Made by a program: the position numbers and the translations under genes
Assembly: GCF_003382565.3 (NCBI RefSeq)
Contig: NZ_CP086253.1
Location: forward strand, 4,216,001 to 4,280,000
DNA: 64,000 nucleotides
Source of the DNA: Pectobacterium aquaticum
GTDB taxonomy: Bacteria > Pseudomonadota > Gammaproteobacteria > Enterobacterales > Enterobacteriaceae
Reading direction: 5' to 3'
Notes under the pieces: model-generated
The model's database searches: none
Told to the model about the DNA's origin: nothing
The model's input: only the letters and a program-made list of their open reading frames with translations
Part shown: piece by piece, positions 26,733 to 36,260 of the stretch
Numbering within the stretch: position 1 is the stretch's first letter
Layout of the letters: each line of letters opens with the position of its first letter

Positions 26733-28604
26733 ATGACGGATATCATGCACGCGGGTGCCGCCACAGCACCCGGTAACGCCCCCAGACCTGTACTGGAAAT
26801 CGACGATCTGAGCGTCAGCTTTAGTGGCCGTTCCGGTACGCATCAGGCGCTAAAAGGCATTTCCTTTACCGTGAATAAAGGGGAAGTGGTCGCCGTGGTC
26901 GGCGAAAGTGGTTCAGGCAAGTCCGTGACGTCACTCGCCGTGATGGGGCTGCTGGCGGACTCTGCCAACATCGAACGCGGTGCGCTACGTTTCACCGCAC
27001 GCGACGGCCAACAGCATGACCTGCTGAGTATGAAAGCAGAAGCGCGTCGTAAGCTACGCGGTCGCGATCTCGCGATGATTTTTCAGGAACCGATGACCTC
27101 GCTTAATCCGGTGCTGAAAGTCGGCGATCAGCTCACCGAAGCCCTGCTTGACCACAAAATCTGCGATGCCGCCAGCGCGGACAAAAAAGCCCGTGAGCTG
27201 CTGCACAAGGTGCGCATCGCAGACGTCGATCGCGTGATGAAAAGCTACCCGCACTCGCTGTCCGGCGGGATGCGCCAACGCGTGATGATTGCACAGGCGC
27301 TGGCCTGCGATCCGCAGCTGTTGATTGCCGATGAACCGACCACCGCGCTGGACGTCACCGTGCAGGCACGCATTCTGCAAATCCTGCGCGACCTGCAACA
27401 GCAGAGTGACATGGCGGTGCTGTTTATCACGCACGACATGGGCGTGGTAGCGGAAATCGCCGATCGCGTGGTCGTGATGTATCGCGGCGAGATCGTGGAG
27501 CAAGGCACCGTCGAACAGATTTTTGCCGCACCACAACACCCTTATACCCAGTCGCTGCTGGCCGCCGTACCGAAGCTGGGCGACATGCGCGATAGCCTCT
27601 GGCCGAAGCGCTTTCCTTTACTGGGACAGGCTGCCGATCCAGAAAATAGTGAGCAGGTCACCGCACGCTATGACGCTGAGCCACTGTTAGATATTCGCGG
27701 ACTGAGCGTGTATTACCCCATGCGCAGTGGGATTTTATCCACTATCACCCACCACGTTCACGCGGTAGAACAGATCGATTTCAACGTCTGGCCGGGCGAA
27801 ACGCTGGCTATCGTCGGGGAAAGCGGCTGCGGCAAGTCCACCACCGGACGCGCCCTGCTGCGTCTGGTACAGAGCCAAGCCGAAAGCATTCATTTTCAGG
27901 GTAACGAAATTTCCCAGATGAAAGAGCGGGATTTCCAGCCGCTGCGTCGGGAAATGCAGATGGTGTTTCAAGACCCGTACGCCTCGCTCAATCCGCGCCT
28001 GACGGTCGGCTTCACGATTGCGGAACCGCTGCTGCTGCACGGGTTGGTGAAATCGCTGGAAGAAGCCACACCACAGGTGCAGGCGCTGTTAAAAAGCGTC
28101 GGCCTACTGCCTGAGCACGCGCGTCGTTATCCGCACGAGTTTTCCGGCGGGCAGCGTCAGCGTATCGCGATTGCCCGCGCGATGGCGCTACAGCCGCAGG
28201 TCATCATTGCTGACGAAGCCGTTTCGGCGCTCGATGTGTCAATTCAGGCGCAGGTCGTCAACCTGATGATGGATCTCCAGAAGAAAACCGGCGTGTCGTG
28301 GATTTTCATCTCGCACGATATGGCCGTCGTCGAGCGCATCGCCAACCGCGTCGCGGTGATGTACCTCGGCCAGATTGTGGAGATCGGCCCGCGTCAGTCG
28401 GTGTTTAACGACCCGCAGCACCCATATACCCGCCGCCTGTTGGCCTCGGTTCCGATTGCCGATCCAACCCGTCGCGGCGCACGCCAGTTTGACGACAGCG
28501 AAATCCCCTCACCCTTGCGTAAAGCAGGCGAGGCCGTCGCCAAAACGCGCTACCGAGAGGTTGCGCCGCAGCACTGGGTCGCCGACAACGAATCGGCCGC
28601 CTGA
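26733..28604 (+). CDS. gsiA: Peptide ABC transporter, double ATP-binding protein (GsiA-like)
   Basis: This 623-residue protein fuses two ABC domains. The first has GESGSGKSVTS, LSGGMRQR and LLIADEPTTALD; the second has GESGCGKSTTG, FSGGQRQR and VIIADEAVSALD. Each domain has the short C-terminal Opp/Dpp extension (QHPYT). The double form is typical of GsiA, the glutathione importer ATPase of E. coli, and relatives. ATG at 26733 is chosen over GTG 26727 because CGGAG is then at normal spacing. With the next three genes it forms an import complex; given the peptidases nearby the cargo is probably a peptide other than glutathione. Confidence 0.9.
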   Translation: MTDIMHAGAATAPGNAPRPVLEIDDLSVSFSGRSGTHQALKGISFTVNKGEVVAVVGESGSGKSVTSLAVMGLLADSANIERGALRFTARDGQQHDLLSMKAEARRKLRGRDLAMIFQEPMTSLNPVLKVGDQLTEALLDHKICDAASADKKARELLHKVRIADVDRVMKSYPHSLSGGMRQRVMIAQALACDPQLLIADEPTTALDVTVQARILQILRDLQQQSDMAVLFITHDMGVVAEIADRVVVMYRGEIVEQGTVEQIFAAPQHPYTQSLLAAVPKLGDMRDSLWPKRFPLLGQAADPENSEQVTARYDAEPLLDIRGLSVYYPMRSGILSTITHHVHAVEQIDFNVWPGETLAIVGESGCGKSTTGRALLRLVQSQAESIHFQGNEISQMKERDFQPLRREMQMVFQDPYASLNPRLTVGFTIAEPLLLHGLVKSLEEATPQVQALLKSVGLLPEHARRYPHEFSGGQRQRIAIARAMALQPQVIIADEAVSALDVSIQAQVVNLMMDLQKKTGVSWIFISHDMAVVERIANRVAVMYLGQIVEIGPRQSVFNDPQHPYTRRLLASVPIADPTRRGARQFDDSEIPSPLRKAGEAVAKTRYREVAPQHWVADNESAA

Positions 28605-28710
28605 AACACGACGTCATGACAAGAAAATAGCCATAAAACACAATTTATTTATAAAAAACAACGTTTTTATAAAACACAACACACGTTCATTGCTGACCAG
28701 GAGAGAAACC

Positions 28711-30252
28711 ATGAAGCCATTCGTTCGTCGCTCTGCCGTTGCCCTCGGGCTCTCACTGTGTCTGGCGGCTGTTGCCCAGGCGCAAGACCTTCGTATTTCC
28801 ATCTATGCCGATATCACCGGGCTCGACCCGCACGATACCTCGGACACGCTGAGCTACTCCATTCAGAGCGGCATCTTCGAGCGTCTGTTCCAGTTCGATA
28901 ATAAAATGAAGCTGGTGCCGCGTCTGGCGACGGGCTACACCAGTAATGACACCGCCACCGAGTTCGTCGTTACGCTGCGCGAAGGCATCACCTTCCAGGA
29001 CGGCACCCCCTTCAACGCCGACGCCGTTAAAGCTAACCTCGACCGTCTGGCCGATCAAAGCAAAGGCTTAAAGCGCAACAGCCTGTTTAACATGGTACAA
29101 ACCGTCACCGTTCTGTCGCCCACGCAGGTTAAAATCGAGCTGAACAAATCCTTCGGTGCCTTTGTCAACACGCTGGCGCACCCGTCTGCCGTTATGCACA
29201 GCCCAGAAGCGCTGAAGAAATACCCAGACGAAGCACAGTTGCGCGTGCACCCAGTCGGTACTGGCCCGTTCAAGTTCACCGAATGGCAGCAGGGTAAAGA
29301 CGTGAAGCTGGTGAAATTCGACAACTACTGGCAGAAAGGCTGGCCGAAAGTCGACAGCGTGACCTTCTACCCGACGCCGGAAGATTCCACCCGCGTGGCG
29401 TCACTGAAATCCGGCCAGGTTGATGCAGTGTATCCGCTGCCTTCCGACCTGATCGGCACCGTACAAAACGACAGCAAGCTGGCGATTCAGCGCGACCCGA
29501 GTATTTATCAATTCTGGCTGGCGATGAACAACCTGCGTCCGCCGCTTAACGATATCCGCGTACGTCAGGCGCTCAACTACGCCATCAACCGCGACATCTG
29601 GCTGAAAGTCGGCTTTGCTGGCATGGGTGTTCCTGCCTCTTCTGCGATGGCACCAGACGTGCAGTTCTTCGCACGCCAAAGCTCACCGAACTACACCTAT
29701 AACCCGGAAAAAGCCAAGGCGCTGCTGAAAGAAGCAGGCTACGCCAACGGCCTGAGCCTAAAACTGTGGACGACGAACCGCACCGACTACATCCGTAGCG
29801 CGCAGTTCTTCAAACAGCAGTTAGAGCAGGTCGGCATCAAGGTCACCGTCACCCCGATGGATTCCGGGATGCGTAACGCCAAACTGTTTGGTGTTAAAGA
29901 TCCGAAAGACGCCGAATTTGACCTGTTCTACAACGGCTGGTCTCCGTCTACCGGTGATGCTGACTGGGCACTGCGTCCGCTGTTCGCGACAGAATCCTGG
30001 GTTCCGGTTGCGTATAACGTTTCCTACTACAGCAATCCGGTAACGGATAAAGCGATTACCGCTGGGCTGGCGACGGCCGATAACGACAAACGTGCTGCGG
30101 CTTATGCCGATGCACAGCGTCAGATTTGGCAGGATGCGCCTGTGGTCTTCCTGGGCTCGCCGGACAACGTTGTCGGCAAAACCAAGAACCTCGACGGCGT
30201 GTACATGCTGGCGGATGGCTCGCTGATCTTCGATCAGGCTGAATTTAAGTAA
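28711..30252 (+). CDS. gsiB: Periplasmic peptide-binding protein (GsiB-like)
   Basis: This 513-residue protein has an N-terminal signal peptide (positively charged MKPFVRR, hydrophobic core, AQA cleavage site before QDLRIS). It then shows the SBP family 5 signature region LREGITFQDGTPFNADAVK and PVGTGPFKFTEW. It captures the peptide in the periplasm and delivers it to the permease. The ATG at 28711 has GGAGAG 7-12 bases upstream and follows the ATPase gene by 106 bases. Length agrees with E. coli GsiB (512). Confidence 0.92.
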   Translation: MKPFVRRSAVALGLSLCLAAVAQAQDLRISIYADITGLDPHDTSDTLSYSIQSGIFERLFQFDNKMKLVPRLATGYTSNDTATEFVVTLREGITFQDGTPFNADAVKANLDRLADQSKGLKRNSLFNMVQTVTVLSPTQVKIELNKSFGAFVNTLAHPSAVMHSPEALKKYPDEAQLRVHPVGTGPFKFTEWQQGKDVKLVKFDNYWQKGWPKVDSVTFYPTPEDSTRVASLKSGQVDAVYPLPSDLIGTVQNDSKLAIQRDPSIYQFWLAMNNLRPPLNDIRVRQALNYAINRDIWLKVGFAGMGVPASSAMAPDVQFFARQSSPNYTYNPEKAKALLKEAGYANGLSLKLWTTNRTDYIRSAQFFKQQLEQVGIKVTVTPMDSGMRNAKLFGVKDPKDAEFDLFYNGWSPSTGDADWALRPLFATESWVPVAYNVSYYSNPVTDKAITAGLATADNDKRAAAYADAQRQIWQDAPVVFLGSPDNVVGKTKNLDGVYMLADGSLIFDQAEFK

Positions 30253-30270
30253 TCGGTCAGGGAGAACGCC

Positions 30271-31191
30271 ATGTTTGCTTATATCGTCCGACGTTTGCTG
30301 GAAATGATCCCGGTTCTGCTGGTGGTCTCCCTGTTAGTGTTCGGTTTTATAAAACTGTTGCCGGGCGATCCGGCACGTATTTATGCAGGTGCTGACGCGA
30401 CCATTGAGGCGGTGGAAGCCGCCCGTCAGCAGTTAGGATTGAACGACCCGCTGCCGCAGCAGTATGTCCACTGGCTCGGCGGCCTGTTCAGCGGCGATCT
30501 GGGTGTGACGTACCGCACCCAGCAACCCGTCATCGACGTCATCAGCAAGAGCTTTATGCCCACCATGTGGCTGGCGCTGGCAGGCTTTGTCTGGTCGGTG
30601 CTGCTTGGCCTGCTGATTGGCGTGGTTTCCGCGCTCAAGCGGGGGAAATGGCAGGACTGGACGCTGATGAGCTTCGCGGTCGGCGGAATTTCGATGCCGC
30701 CGTTCTGGCTCGGCCTGTTGCTGATTCAGTTTGTCGCCATGCCGTTCGGCGTCTTTTCCGTCAGCGGCTTTAATCAGCCCAGCGACATCATTCTGCCCGC
30801 GCTGACGCTCGGGGCATCGGTAGCTGCCGTTATGGCACGCTTTACCCGCTCCGCGTTTCTGGAAGTCGCACAGGAAGACTACGTCCGCACCGCGCGCTCC
30901 AAGGGGCTGCGCAATCGGCTAGTCACCTGGAAGCACGTGATGCGTAACGCGCTGATTCCAGTCATCACCATGCTTGGGCTGCAATTCGGCTTCCTGCTTG
31001 GTGGCTCCATCGTGGTTGAAAGCGTGTTTAGCTGGCCGGGTCTGGGCTGGCTGCTGATTGAATCGATCAAGACGCAGGATCAGCCAGTCATTCAGGCACT
31101 GGTGATGCTGTTCGTGTTTGAATTTATTGTCATTAATCTGTTGGTGGACCTGCTGTACGCGGTGGTCAATCCGGCGATTCGCCTACGTTAG
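30271..31191 (+). CDS. gsiC: Peptide ABC transporter permease (GsiC-like)
   Basis: This 306-residue inner-membrane protein has about six transmembrane helices starting with IVRRLLEMIPVLLVVSLLVF, and the DppB-type EAA coupling loop EDYVRTARSKGLRNRLVTWKHVMRNA broken here for length as EDYVRTARSKGL followed by KHVMRNALIP. Together with the next gene it forms the transport channel. It lies 18 bases after the binding-protein gene. Length equals E. coli GsiC (306). Confidence 0.92.
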   Translation: MFAYIVRRLLEMIPVLLVVSLLVFGFIKLLPGDPARIYAGADATIEAVEAARQQLGLNDPLPQQYVHWLGGLFSGDLGVTYRTQQPVIDVISKSFMPTMWLALAGFVWSVLLGLLIGVVSALKRGKWQDWTLMSFAVGGISMPPFWLGLLLIQFVAMPFGVFSVSGFNQPSDIILPALTLGASVAAVMARFTRSAFLEVAQEDYVRTARSKGLRNRLVTWKHVMRNALIPVITMLGLQFGFLLGGSIVVESVFSWPGLGWLLIESIKTQDQPVIQALVMLFVFEFIVINLLVDLLYAVVNPAIRLR

Positions 31192-31199
31192 GAGACACG

Positions 31200-32099
31200 A
31201 TGAACCTTCCTCCAGAACCCGTCGTGGCTGTTGCCACGCTTGATGAAGAGACGATACGTTCGCCGTGGCGCGACTTCGTTCAGGTCTTTATCCGTAACCC
31301 GATGGCGCTGGTTTCCAGCGGCTTCGTCCTGCTGCTGGTACTGGTCGCCATTTTCGCCCCCTGGCTGGCACCGTGGAACCCGATGGAGCCTGACTGGGCA
31401 TCACTGGCTTCACCGCCTTCAGCGGCGCACTGGATGGGTACCGACGATCTCGGGCGCGATGTGATGAGCCGTATCATCTACGGTGCACGCATCTCGTTAT
31501 ATATCGGCATCTTTTCCGTCACGCTGGGCATGCTGGTCGGCATCGTGCTCGGCCTGCTGGCGGGATACTACGGCCGCTGGGTGGATACGCTGATCATGCG
31601 CGGTTCCGACGTGCTGTTCGCCTTCCCCGGCATGCTGCTGGCGATTGCGGTCGTCGCGATCCTCGGCCCCGGCCTGAATAACGTGATTATCGCCGTCGCG
31701 GTCTTCAGCGTACCGGTCTTCGCCCGCATCGTGCGTGCTTCTACGCTGTCGCTGAAACAGGCGGCCTATGTGGAAGCGGTACGCTGCGCTGGTGCACCGG
31801 ATCGCATTGTGCTGATGCGCCACATCCTGCCCGGCACGCTGCCTAACGTGATCGTTTATTTCACCATGCGTATCGGCACCAGTATCCTGACCGCGGCAGG
31901 CCTGAGCTTCATCGGCCTTGGCCCAGAGCCGGACGTACCAGAATGGGGCAACATTCTCGCCATGAGCCGCAGCCTGATGATGGCAGGTGCCTGGCACGTC
32001 AGCGTGTTCCCCGGTCTGGCGATTTTCTTCACCGTGCTGGCGTTTAACCTGCTTGGGGATGCGCTGCGTGATACGCTCGATCCCAAACTGAAAAGCTGA
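31200..32099 (+). CDS. gsiD: Peptide ABC transporter permease (GsiD-like)
   Basis: This 299-residue membrane protein has an N-terminal cytosolic arm, a first helix FVLLLVLVAIFAPWLAPW, the HWMGTDDLGRDVMSRIIYG segment typical of DppC/GsiD, and the coupling loop AAYVEAVRCAGAPD. It partners with GsiC as the second permease. The gap to gsiC is 8 bases, so the genes are translationally close. Length is near E. coli GsiD (303). Confidence 0.92.
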   Translation: MNLPPEPVVAVATLDEETIRSPWRDFVQVFIRNPMALVSSGFVLLLVLVAIFAPWLAPWNPMEPDWASLASPPSAAHWMGTDDLGRDVMSRIIYGARISLYIGIFSVTLGMLVGIVLGLLAGYYGRWVDTLIMRGSDVLFAFPGMLLAIAVVAILGPGLNNVIIAVAVFSVPVFARIVRASTLSLKQAAYVEAVRCAGAPDRIVLMRHILPGTLPNVIVYFTMRIGTSILTAAGLSFIGLGPEPDVPEWGNILAMSRSLMMAGAWHVSVFPGLAIFFTVLAFNLLGDALRDTLDPKLKS

Positions 32100-32107
32100 G
32101 GAAGGCG

Positions 32108-33184
32108 ATGCACGGCGATCACCAGATGAACGATTATCAACAGCAGTTGCAGGCGCTATTGCTACAACGCTGGAAAACGACGCGGCAGTTGGGTACGCCG
32201 CGCTCGGCCAGCGGAACGCATAATAGCATTAGCGATGTGGCAGGCGTACGCGTCGGCCACTGCACGCTGGCTGCAGGCGAAGTGCAAACCGGCGTCACGG
32301 CGATTGTGCCGCCCGGCGAGAACCTGTTTACCCAGCCTCTGCCCTGCGGCACGGCGGTGCTGAACGGCTTCGCTAAACCCGTCGGACTGGTACAGATCGA
32401 GGAATTGGGGCTGTTGCAAACGCCCATTTTACTCAGCAACACGCTGGCCACCGGCACGCTGTTTACCGCGCTGGTGCGCGATGCCATTTCCCGCAATCCT
32501 GAACTGGGTCGCACGCTGCCGACGGTGAACCCGCTGGCGCTGGAGTGCAACGACGGCTGGCTGAACGACATTCAGGCGCTGGCGGTCACGGAACACATGG
32601 CGCGACACGCGCTGGCTAGCGCAACGGACAGCTTCGCACGCGGCAGCGTGGGTGCCGGACGCGGTATGAGCTGCTTTAGTCTGAAAGGCGGCATCGGCAC
32701 CGCATCACGCCTGATTCCTGAATTGAACGCTACGCTCGGCGTGTTGGTGCTGGCAAACTTCGGCACGCTTTCCGCGCTGACGCTGGACGGCGTGCAGATG
32801 GGCGACGCCATCGCCCCTATCCTGCCGGGGCTCGCGCCACAGCAGGACGCCGGATCGATCATCATTATCATGGCGACGGATGCCCCGCTCGATGCGCGCC
32901 AGCTCAAGCGCATCGCCAAGCGTGCTGGTGCAGGATTAGGTCGGCTCGGCAGCTACTGGGGACACGGTTCCGGCGATATCGCCGTTGCATTTTCCACCTG
33001 CCCACAGCCGCAACCGCCGGAGGATGCGCAGCTTGAATCGCTGTTAAGCGCCGCCGCCGACGCGACCGAACACGCGGTGCTCGACGCCATGCTTCAGGCA
33101 GACGCCGTGACCGGTTTTCGCGGCCATCATCGCCCGACGCTGCCACAGGCGTTGGATCGGTTGGCTGCAACTCTTTATCCATAA
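32108..33184 (+). CDS. P1/S58-family aminopeptidase (DmpA-like)
   Basis: This 358-residue protein has the DmpA-family segments NSISDVAGVRVGHCTL near residue 39, NTLATGTLFTALVRDA near 121, FARGSVGAGRGMSCF near 176, LKGGIGTASRLI near 192 and the presumed self-cleavage site LANFG/TLSALTLDG at residues 215-219/220. Members are N-terminal-nucleophile aminopeptidases that release D-amino acids or beta-amino acids. The nucleophile after cleavage would be Thr220, whereas characterised members use Ser; this position is inferred. The start at 32108 has AGGAAGG close upstream; Met7 is an alternative. It follows gsiD by 8 bases. Confidence 0.82.
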   Translation: MHGDHQMNDYQQQLQALLLQRWKTTRQLGTPRSASGTHNSISDVAGVRVGHCTLAAGEVQTGVTAIVPPGENLFTQPLPCGTAVLNGFAKPVGLVQIEELGLLQTPILLSNTLATGTLFTALVRDAISRNPELGRTLPTVNPLALECNDGWLNDIQALAVTEHMARHALASATDSFARGSVGAGRGMSCFSLKGGIGTASRLIPELNATLGVLVLANFGTLSALTLDGVQMGDAIAPILPGLAPQQDAGSIIIIMATDAPLDARQLKRIAKRAGAGLGRLGSYWGHGSGDIAVAFSTCPQPQPPEDAQLESLLSAAADATEHAVLDAMLQADAVTGFRGHHRPTLPQALDRLAATLYP

Positions 33185-33210
33185 GCAAATTCTCCCGTAG
33201 GAAACTGATT

Positions 33211-34032
33211 ATGAAAGTGTTTATCTCTGCTGATATCGAAGGGATCGCTGGCGTGATGCGCCCGGAACAGTGCAGCCCCGGCACCGCAGAATACCAGTTG
33301 GCGCGCGGCCTGATGGAGCAGGAAGTGAATGCCGCGATTGACGGTGCGTTCGCGGGTGGCGCAACAGAGGTGGTAGTCGCCGACAGCCATGCGGCAATGG
33401 TCAATCTGCGCGCGGAGAACATCGACGCCCGCGCCCGACTGGTACAAGGTAAACCGCGCGGCTATTCGATGGTAGAAGGGCTGGAGCAACAACAGTTCGA
33501 CGGCCTGATGTTCATCGGTTATCACAGCGCGGCAGGCGAGTTTGGCGTGTTATCGCATACCATCAATGGTCGTGCGTTCTACCGCGTGTGCATCAACGGT
33601 GAAATCATGGGCGAGAGCGACATCTACGCTGCCGCCGGTGTGGAACAGAAGACGCCACTCTGGCTGGTCAGCGGTGACGACACGCTCCAGAGCTGGATCG
33701 CCCGCTACTACCCTGCCACCGATTACGCCTGCGTCAAACGCGCCATTTCACAGCATGCGGCAGAATCCCTCAGCACCGAACAGGCCCGTCAGGTGATTCG
33801 TGACGCAGCAAAAGCGGCGGTGGAAAAAGCGCACCGGACGCTGAACTCACGGATTCAGGCGCCCTACCGTCTCGAACTGATGGTGGCAAAGCCGGTACTG
33901 GCCGATCTATTCTGTCTGCTGCCGAATGTTGAACGTTTGGATGCCATAACCGTAGGTTATACGGCGCAGAGCATGCGGGAAATCACCAGCCTGCTGGGTG
34001 CCTTCTCCTATCTGGCGACAACGCAAAACTGA
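33211..34032 (+). CDS. M55-family D-aminopeptidase (DppA-like)
   Basis: This 273-residue protein begins MKVFISADIEGIAGVM (Asp8 and Glu10 as zinc ligands) and continues with VVADSHAAMVNL near residue 57, FIGYHSAAGEFG near 101 (His104) and NGEIMGESDIYAA near 130, the standard M55 metal and catalytic set. DppA of Bacillus forms a decameric chamber that cleaves D-Ala-D-Ala and similar peptides; there too it is linked to a peptide importer. It probably digests D-residue peptides brought in by the preceding transporter. Confidence 0.88.
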   Translation: MKVFISADIEGIAGVMRPEQCSPGTAEYQLARGLMEQEVNAAIDGAFAGGATEVVVADSHAAMVNLRAENIDARARLVQGKPRGYSMVEGLEQQQFDGLMFIGYHSAAGEFGVLSHTINGRAFYRVCINGEIMGESDIYAAAGVEQKTPLWLVSGDDTLQSWIARYYPATDYACVKRAISQHAAESLSTEQARQVIRDAAKAAVEKAHRTLNSRIQAPYRLELMVAKPVLADLFCLLPNVERLDAITVGYTAQSMREITSLLGAFSYLATTQN

Positions 34033-34092
34033 TTCCGGTCTCTCCGCCCCTGATTTCGGGGGCGTAAACCGCTTGAAAAGAGACTTTATCGC

Positions 34093-35040
34093 ATGACGAA
34101 ACCCGTGATTGTGATCCACGGTGGCGCAGGTGCGCTGACCCGCTCGGCTATGAGCGCTGAAAAAGAGCAACGCTATCTGGCGGCGCTGTCCGAGATTGTC
34201 GCCAGCGGACAACGCATTCTGGCTGAAAACGGCAGCGCGTTGGATGCCGTAACGGAAGCCGTCCGTCTGTTGGAAGAGTGCCCGTTATTCAACGCCGGAC
34301 ACGGTTCGGTCTTCACCCACGCAGAAACCCACGAACTGGACGCCAGCATCATGGACGGACGGTCGCTGGATGCTGGCGCGGTCAGTTGCGTCAGCCATAT
34401 CCGTAACCCGATTCTGGCCGCGCGTACCGTACTCGAAGCCAGCCCGCATGTGATGTTTACCGCCGACGGAGCGGAAGCCTTTGCACAACAGCACGGTCTG
34501 GACATGGTCGATCCGGCGTTTTTCTCCACCGACGAACGCCGTCAGCAGCTTCATAACGCACAGGCAGGCTCAGGCCGCGTCATCCTCGATCATGATGGTC
34601 AGAACGACCCTATCGATCCCGACCGTAAATTCGGCACCGTCGGCGCGGTAGCACTGGACAGCGCAGGTAACCTCGCGGCGGCAACCTCGACGGGCGGCAT
34701 GACCAACAAACAGGCCGGACGCGTGGGTGACAGCCCCATCATCGGCGCAGGCTGCTACGCCAACAATCAGACGGTGGCGGTTTCCTGCACCGGCACCGGG
34801 GAAGTCTTCATGCGTGCCGTCGCCGCCTATGATGTTTCTGCGCTGATGGAATACGCCGGACTGACGCTACAGCAGGCCAGCGATCGCGTAGTCATGGAGA
34901 AACTCGTGCAAATGGACGGCAGCGGCGGGCTGATTGCCGTCGATAAAGCAGGCAACATCGCCCTGCCATTTAACAGCGAAGGCATGTACCGCGGCTATGG
35001 CTACGTGGGAGAAGTTCCCGTCGCCGATATTTATCGCTAA
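34093..35040 (+). CDS. iaaA: Isoaspartyl peptidase / L-asparaginase, plant type
   Basis: This 315-residue Ntn-hydrolase has IHGGAGAL at residues 8-15, FNAGHGSVFT near 66 and the self-cleavage motif KFGTVGAVAL with the nucleophile Thr182, followed by ATSTGGMTNKQAGRVGDSPIIG. The precursor splits into alpha and beta chains and removes isoaspartyl residues from peptides. In E. coli iaaA directly precedes gsiABCD, so the combination here is a shuffled version of a known linkage. It lies 60 bases after the M55 gene. Confidence 0.93.
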   Translation: MTKPVIVIHGGAGALTRSAMSAEKEQRYLAALSEIVASGQRILAENGSALDAVTEAVRLLEECPLFNAGHGSVFTHAETHELDASIMDGRSLDAGAVSCVSHIRNPILAARTVLEASPHVMFTADGAEAFAQQHGLDMVDPAFFSTDERRQQLHNAQAGSGRVILDHDGQNDPIDPDRKFGTVGAVALDSAGNLAAATSTGGMTNKQAGRVGDSPIIGAGCYANNQTVAVSCTGTGEVFMRAVAAYDVSALMEYAGLTLQQASDRVVMEKLVQMDGSGGLIAVDKAGNIALPFNSEGMYRGYGYVGEVPVADIYR

Positions 35041-35253
35041 GTCTGTCGCGCTACCATACATAGGTCGAATTGCACCATTTTCGATCATGACGCCCAATTA
35101 TGGGGCATTGCGCCCCGTAATTGGGCAACCCGATCATGAGGAAACGCCGCGGGCCGCGCAGGAACAAAATTAGAAACTGGCGTAATAATTGCAGGTATTT
35201 TGGTTATTACTCATACGATGCTCATTAGAAAGCGTCAGCCGGAGCCTGCAACC

Positions 35254-36162
35254 ATGCGATTACGCCATATTGAAATCTTCCAGGCCATTGTTCAGGCAGG
35301 TACCATCAGCGGCGCGGCCCGTTTACTCAATGTCTCGCAACCGAACGTCAGCCGGGTACTGAACCACGCAGAGCAGCAGCTCGGTTTTTCCCTGTTTGAA
35401 CGTCGCACACAGGGAATGATCGCCACCGAAGAAGGGCTGCGCCTGATACCGAAAGTGCAGGAGCTTTTCAGCCATCTGCAAAGCATCAGTTCGCTCACCG
35501 AACAAATCAAAACCAGCAAGGCCCACTCCGTACGGCTGGGTGCAGCGCACGCATTCGGGCAAATGATCGTGGCCCCAACGCTGGTGGAGTTTCATAAGCA
35601 GGCAGCCTCGGTTAACGTCGAACTGGTTACCGAACACTTCAGCACGCTGTGCCAGAACATCCTGCAAAACCAGCTCGATTTCGCACTGATCTTTGGTCAG
35701 CAGGTGCCGTCCGAACTGCTGGCAGAACCGCTGTTCCAGTCCACGATGGTTGCCCTGCTGCCGAAAGACAGCCCGATAAACGGCCCTGTCTCGCTGGAAT
35801 GGCTGTGCAACAACAATCTGCTGATGATGCAGCATCAGGACCCGCTCGGTCAGGTGGTACACCGCGCCCTGCGCGACAAAGCGCTACAGCCGGCGGCGTC
35901 GCTCTACATCAAAACCTACTCGGTGATTGCCGACATGGTGCTGGCGGGCGGCGGTACGGGCATCGTCGATCTCTTTACCGCCTGTCGCTACGCCGACCAG
36001 CTCAAGATTGTCCCTATCGACCAGCCGCTGCCTTTTGAAGTCACGCTGATCAGCCGCCGCGACAACCCACAGTCACAGGCGACACTGCAACTAAAACAGA
36101 TGATGAAAAACCGCTGTCGCGACATCGCCAGACAGAACGAAGCCTTACTTTACGCCGCCTGA
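35254..36162 (+). CDS. LysR-family transcriptional regulator
   Basis: This 302-residue protein has the LysR helix-turn-helix at residues 3-60 (IEIFQAIVQAGTISGAARLL, VSQPNVSRVLNHAEQQLGFSLFER) and a LysR co-inducer domain after residue 90. ATG at 35254 is chosen because CGGAGCC lies 7-13 bases upstream and the helix-turn-helix begins there; earlier starts only add a basic stretch. It follows the peptide operon by 213 bases on the same strand. It probably controls that operon, responding to a peptide or an amino-acid product; the inducer is not known. Confidence 0.85.
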   Translation: MRLRHIEIFQAIVQAGTISGAARLLNVSQPNVSRVLNHAEQQLGFSLFERRTQGMIATEEGLRLIPKVQELFSHLQSISSLTEQIKTSKAHSVRLGAAHAFGQMIVAPTLVEFHKQAASVNVELVTEHFSTLCQNILQNQLDFALIFGQQVPSELLAEPLFQSTMVALLPKDSPINGPVSLEWLCNNNLLMMQHQDPLGQVVHRALRDKALQPAASLYIKTYSVIADMVLAGGGTGIVDLFTACRYADQLKIVPIDQPLPFEVTLISRRDNPQSQATLQLKQMMKNRCRDIARQNEALLYAA

Positions 36163-36260
36163 TTCTCGACGGGTGGCACTGGGCAAACGGTTTTTCCTAT
36201 CCCCTGCACGGGACTCAACGCTATAATCCGTCTCATCATTTGCTTTACAGGTATGCACCA

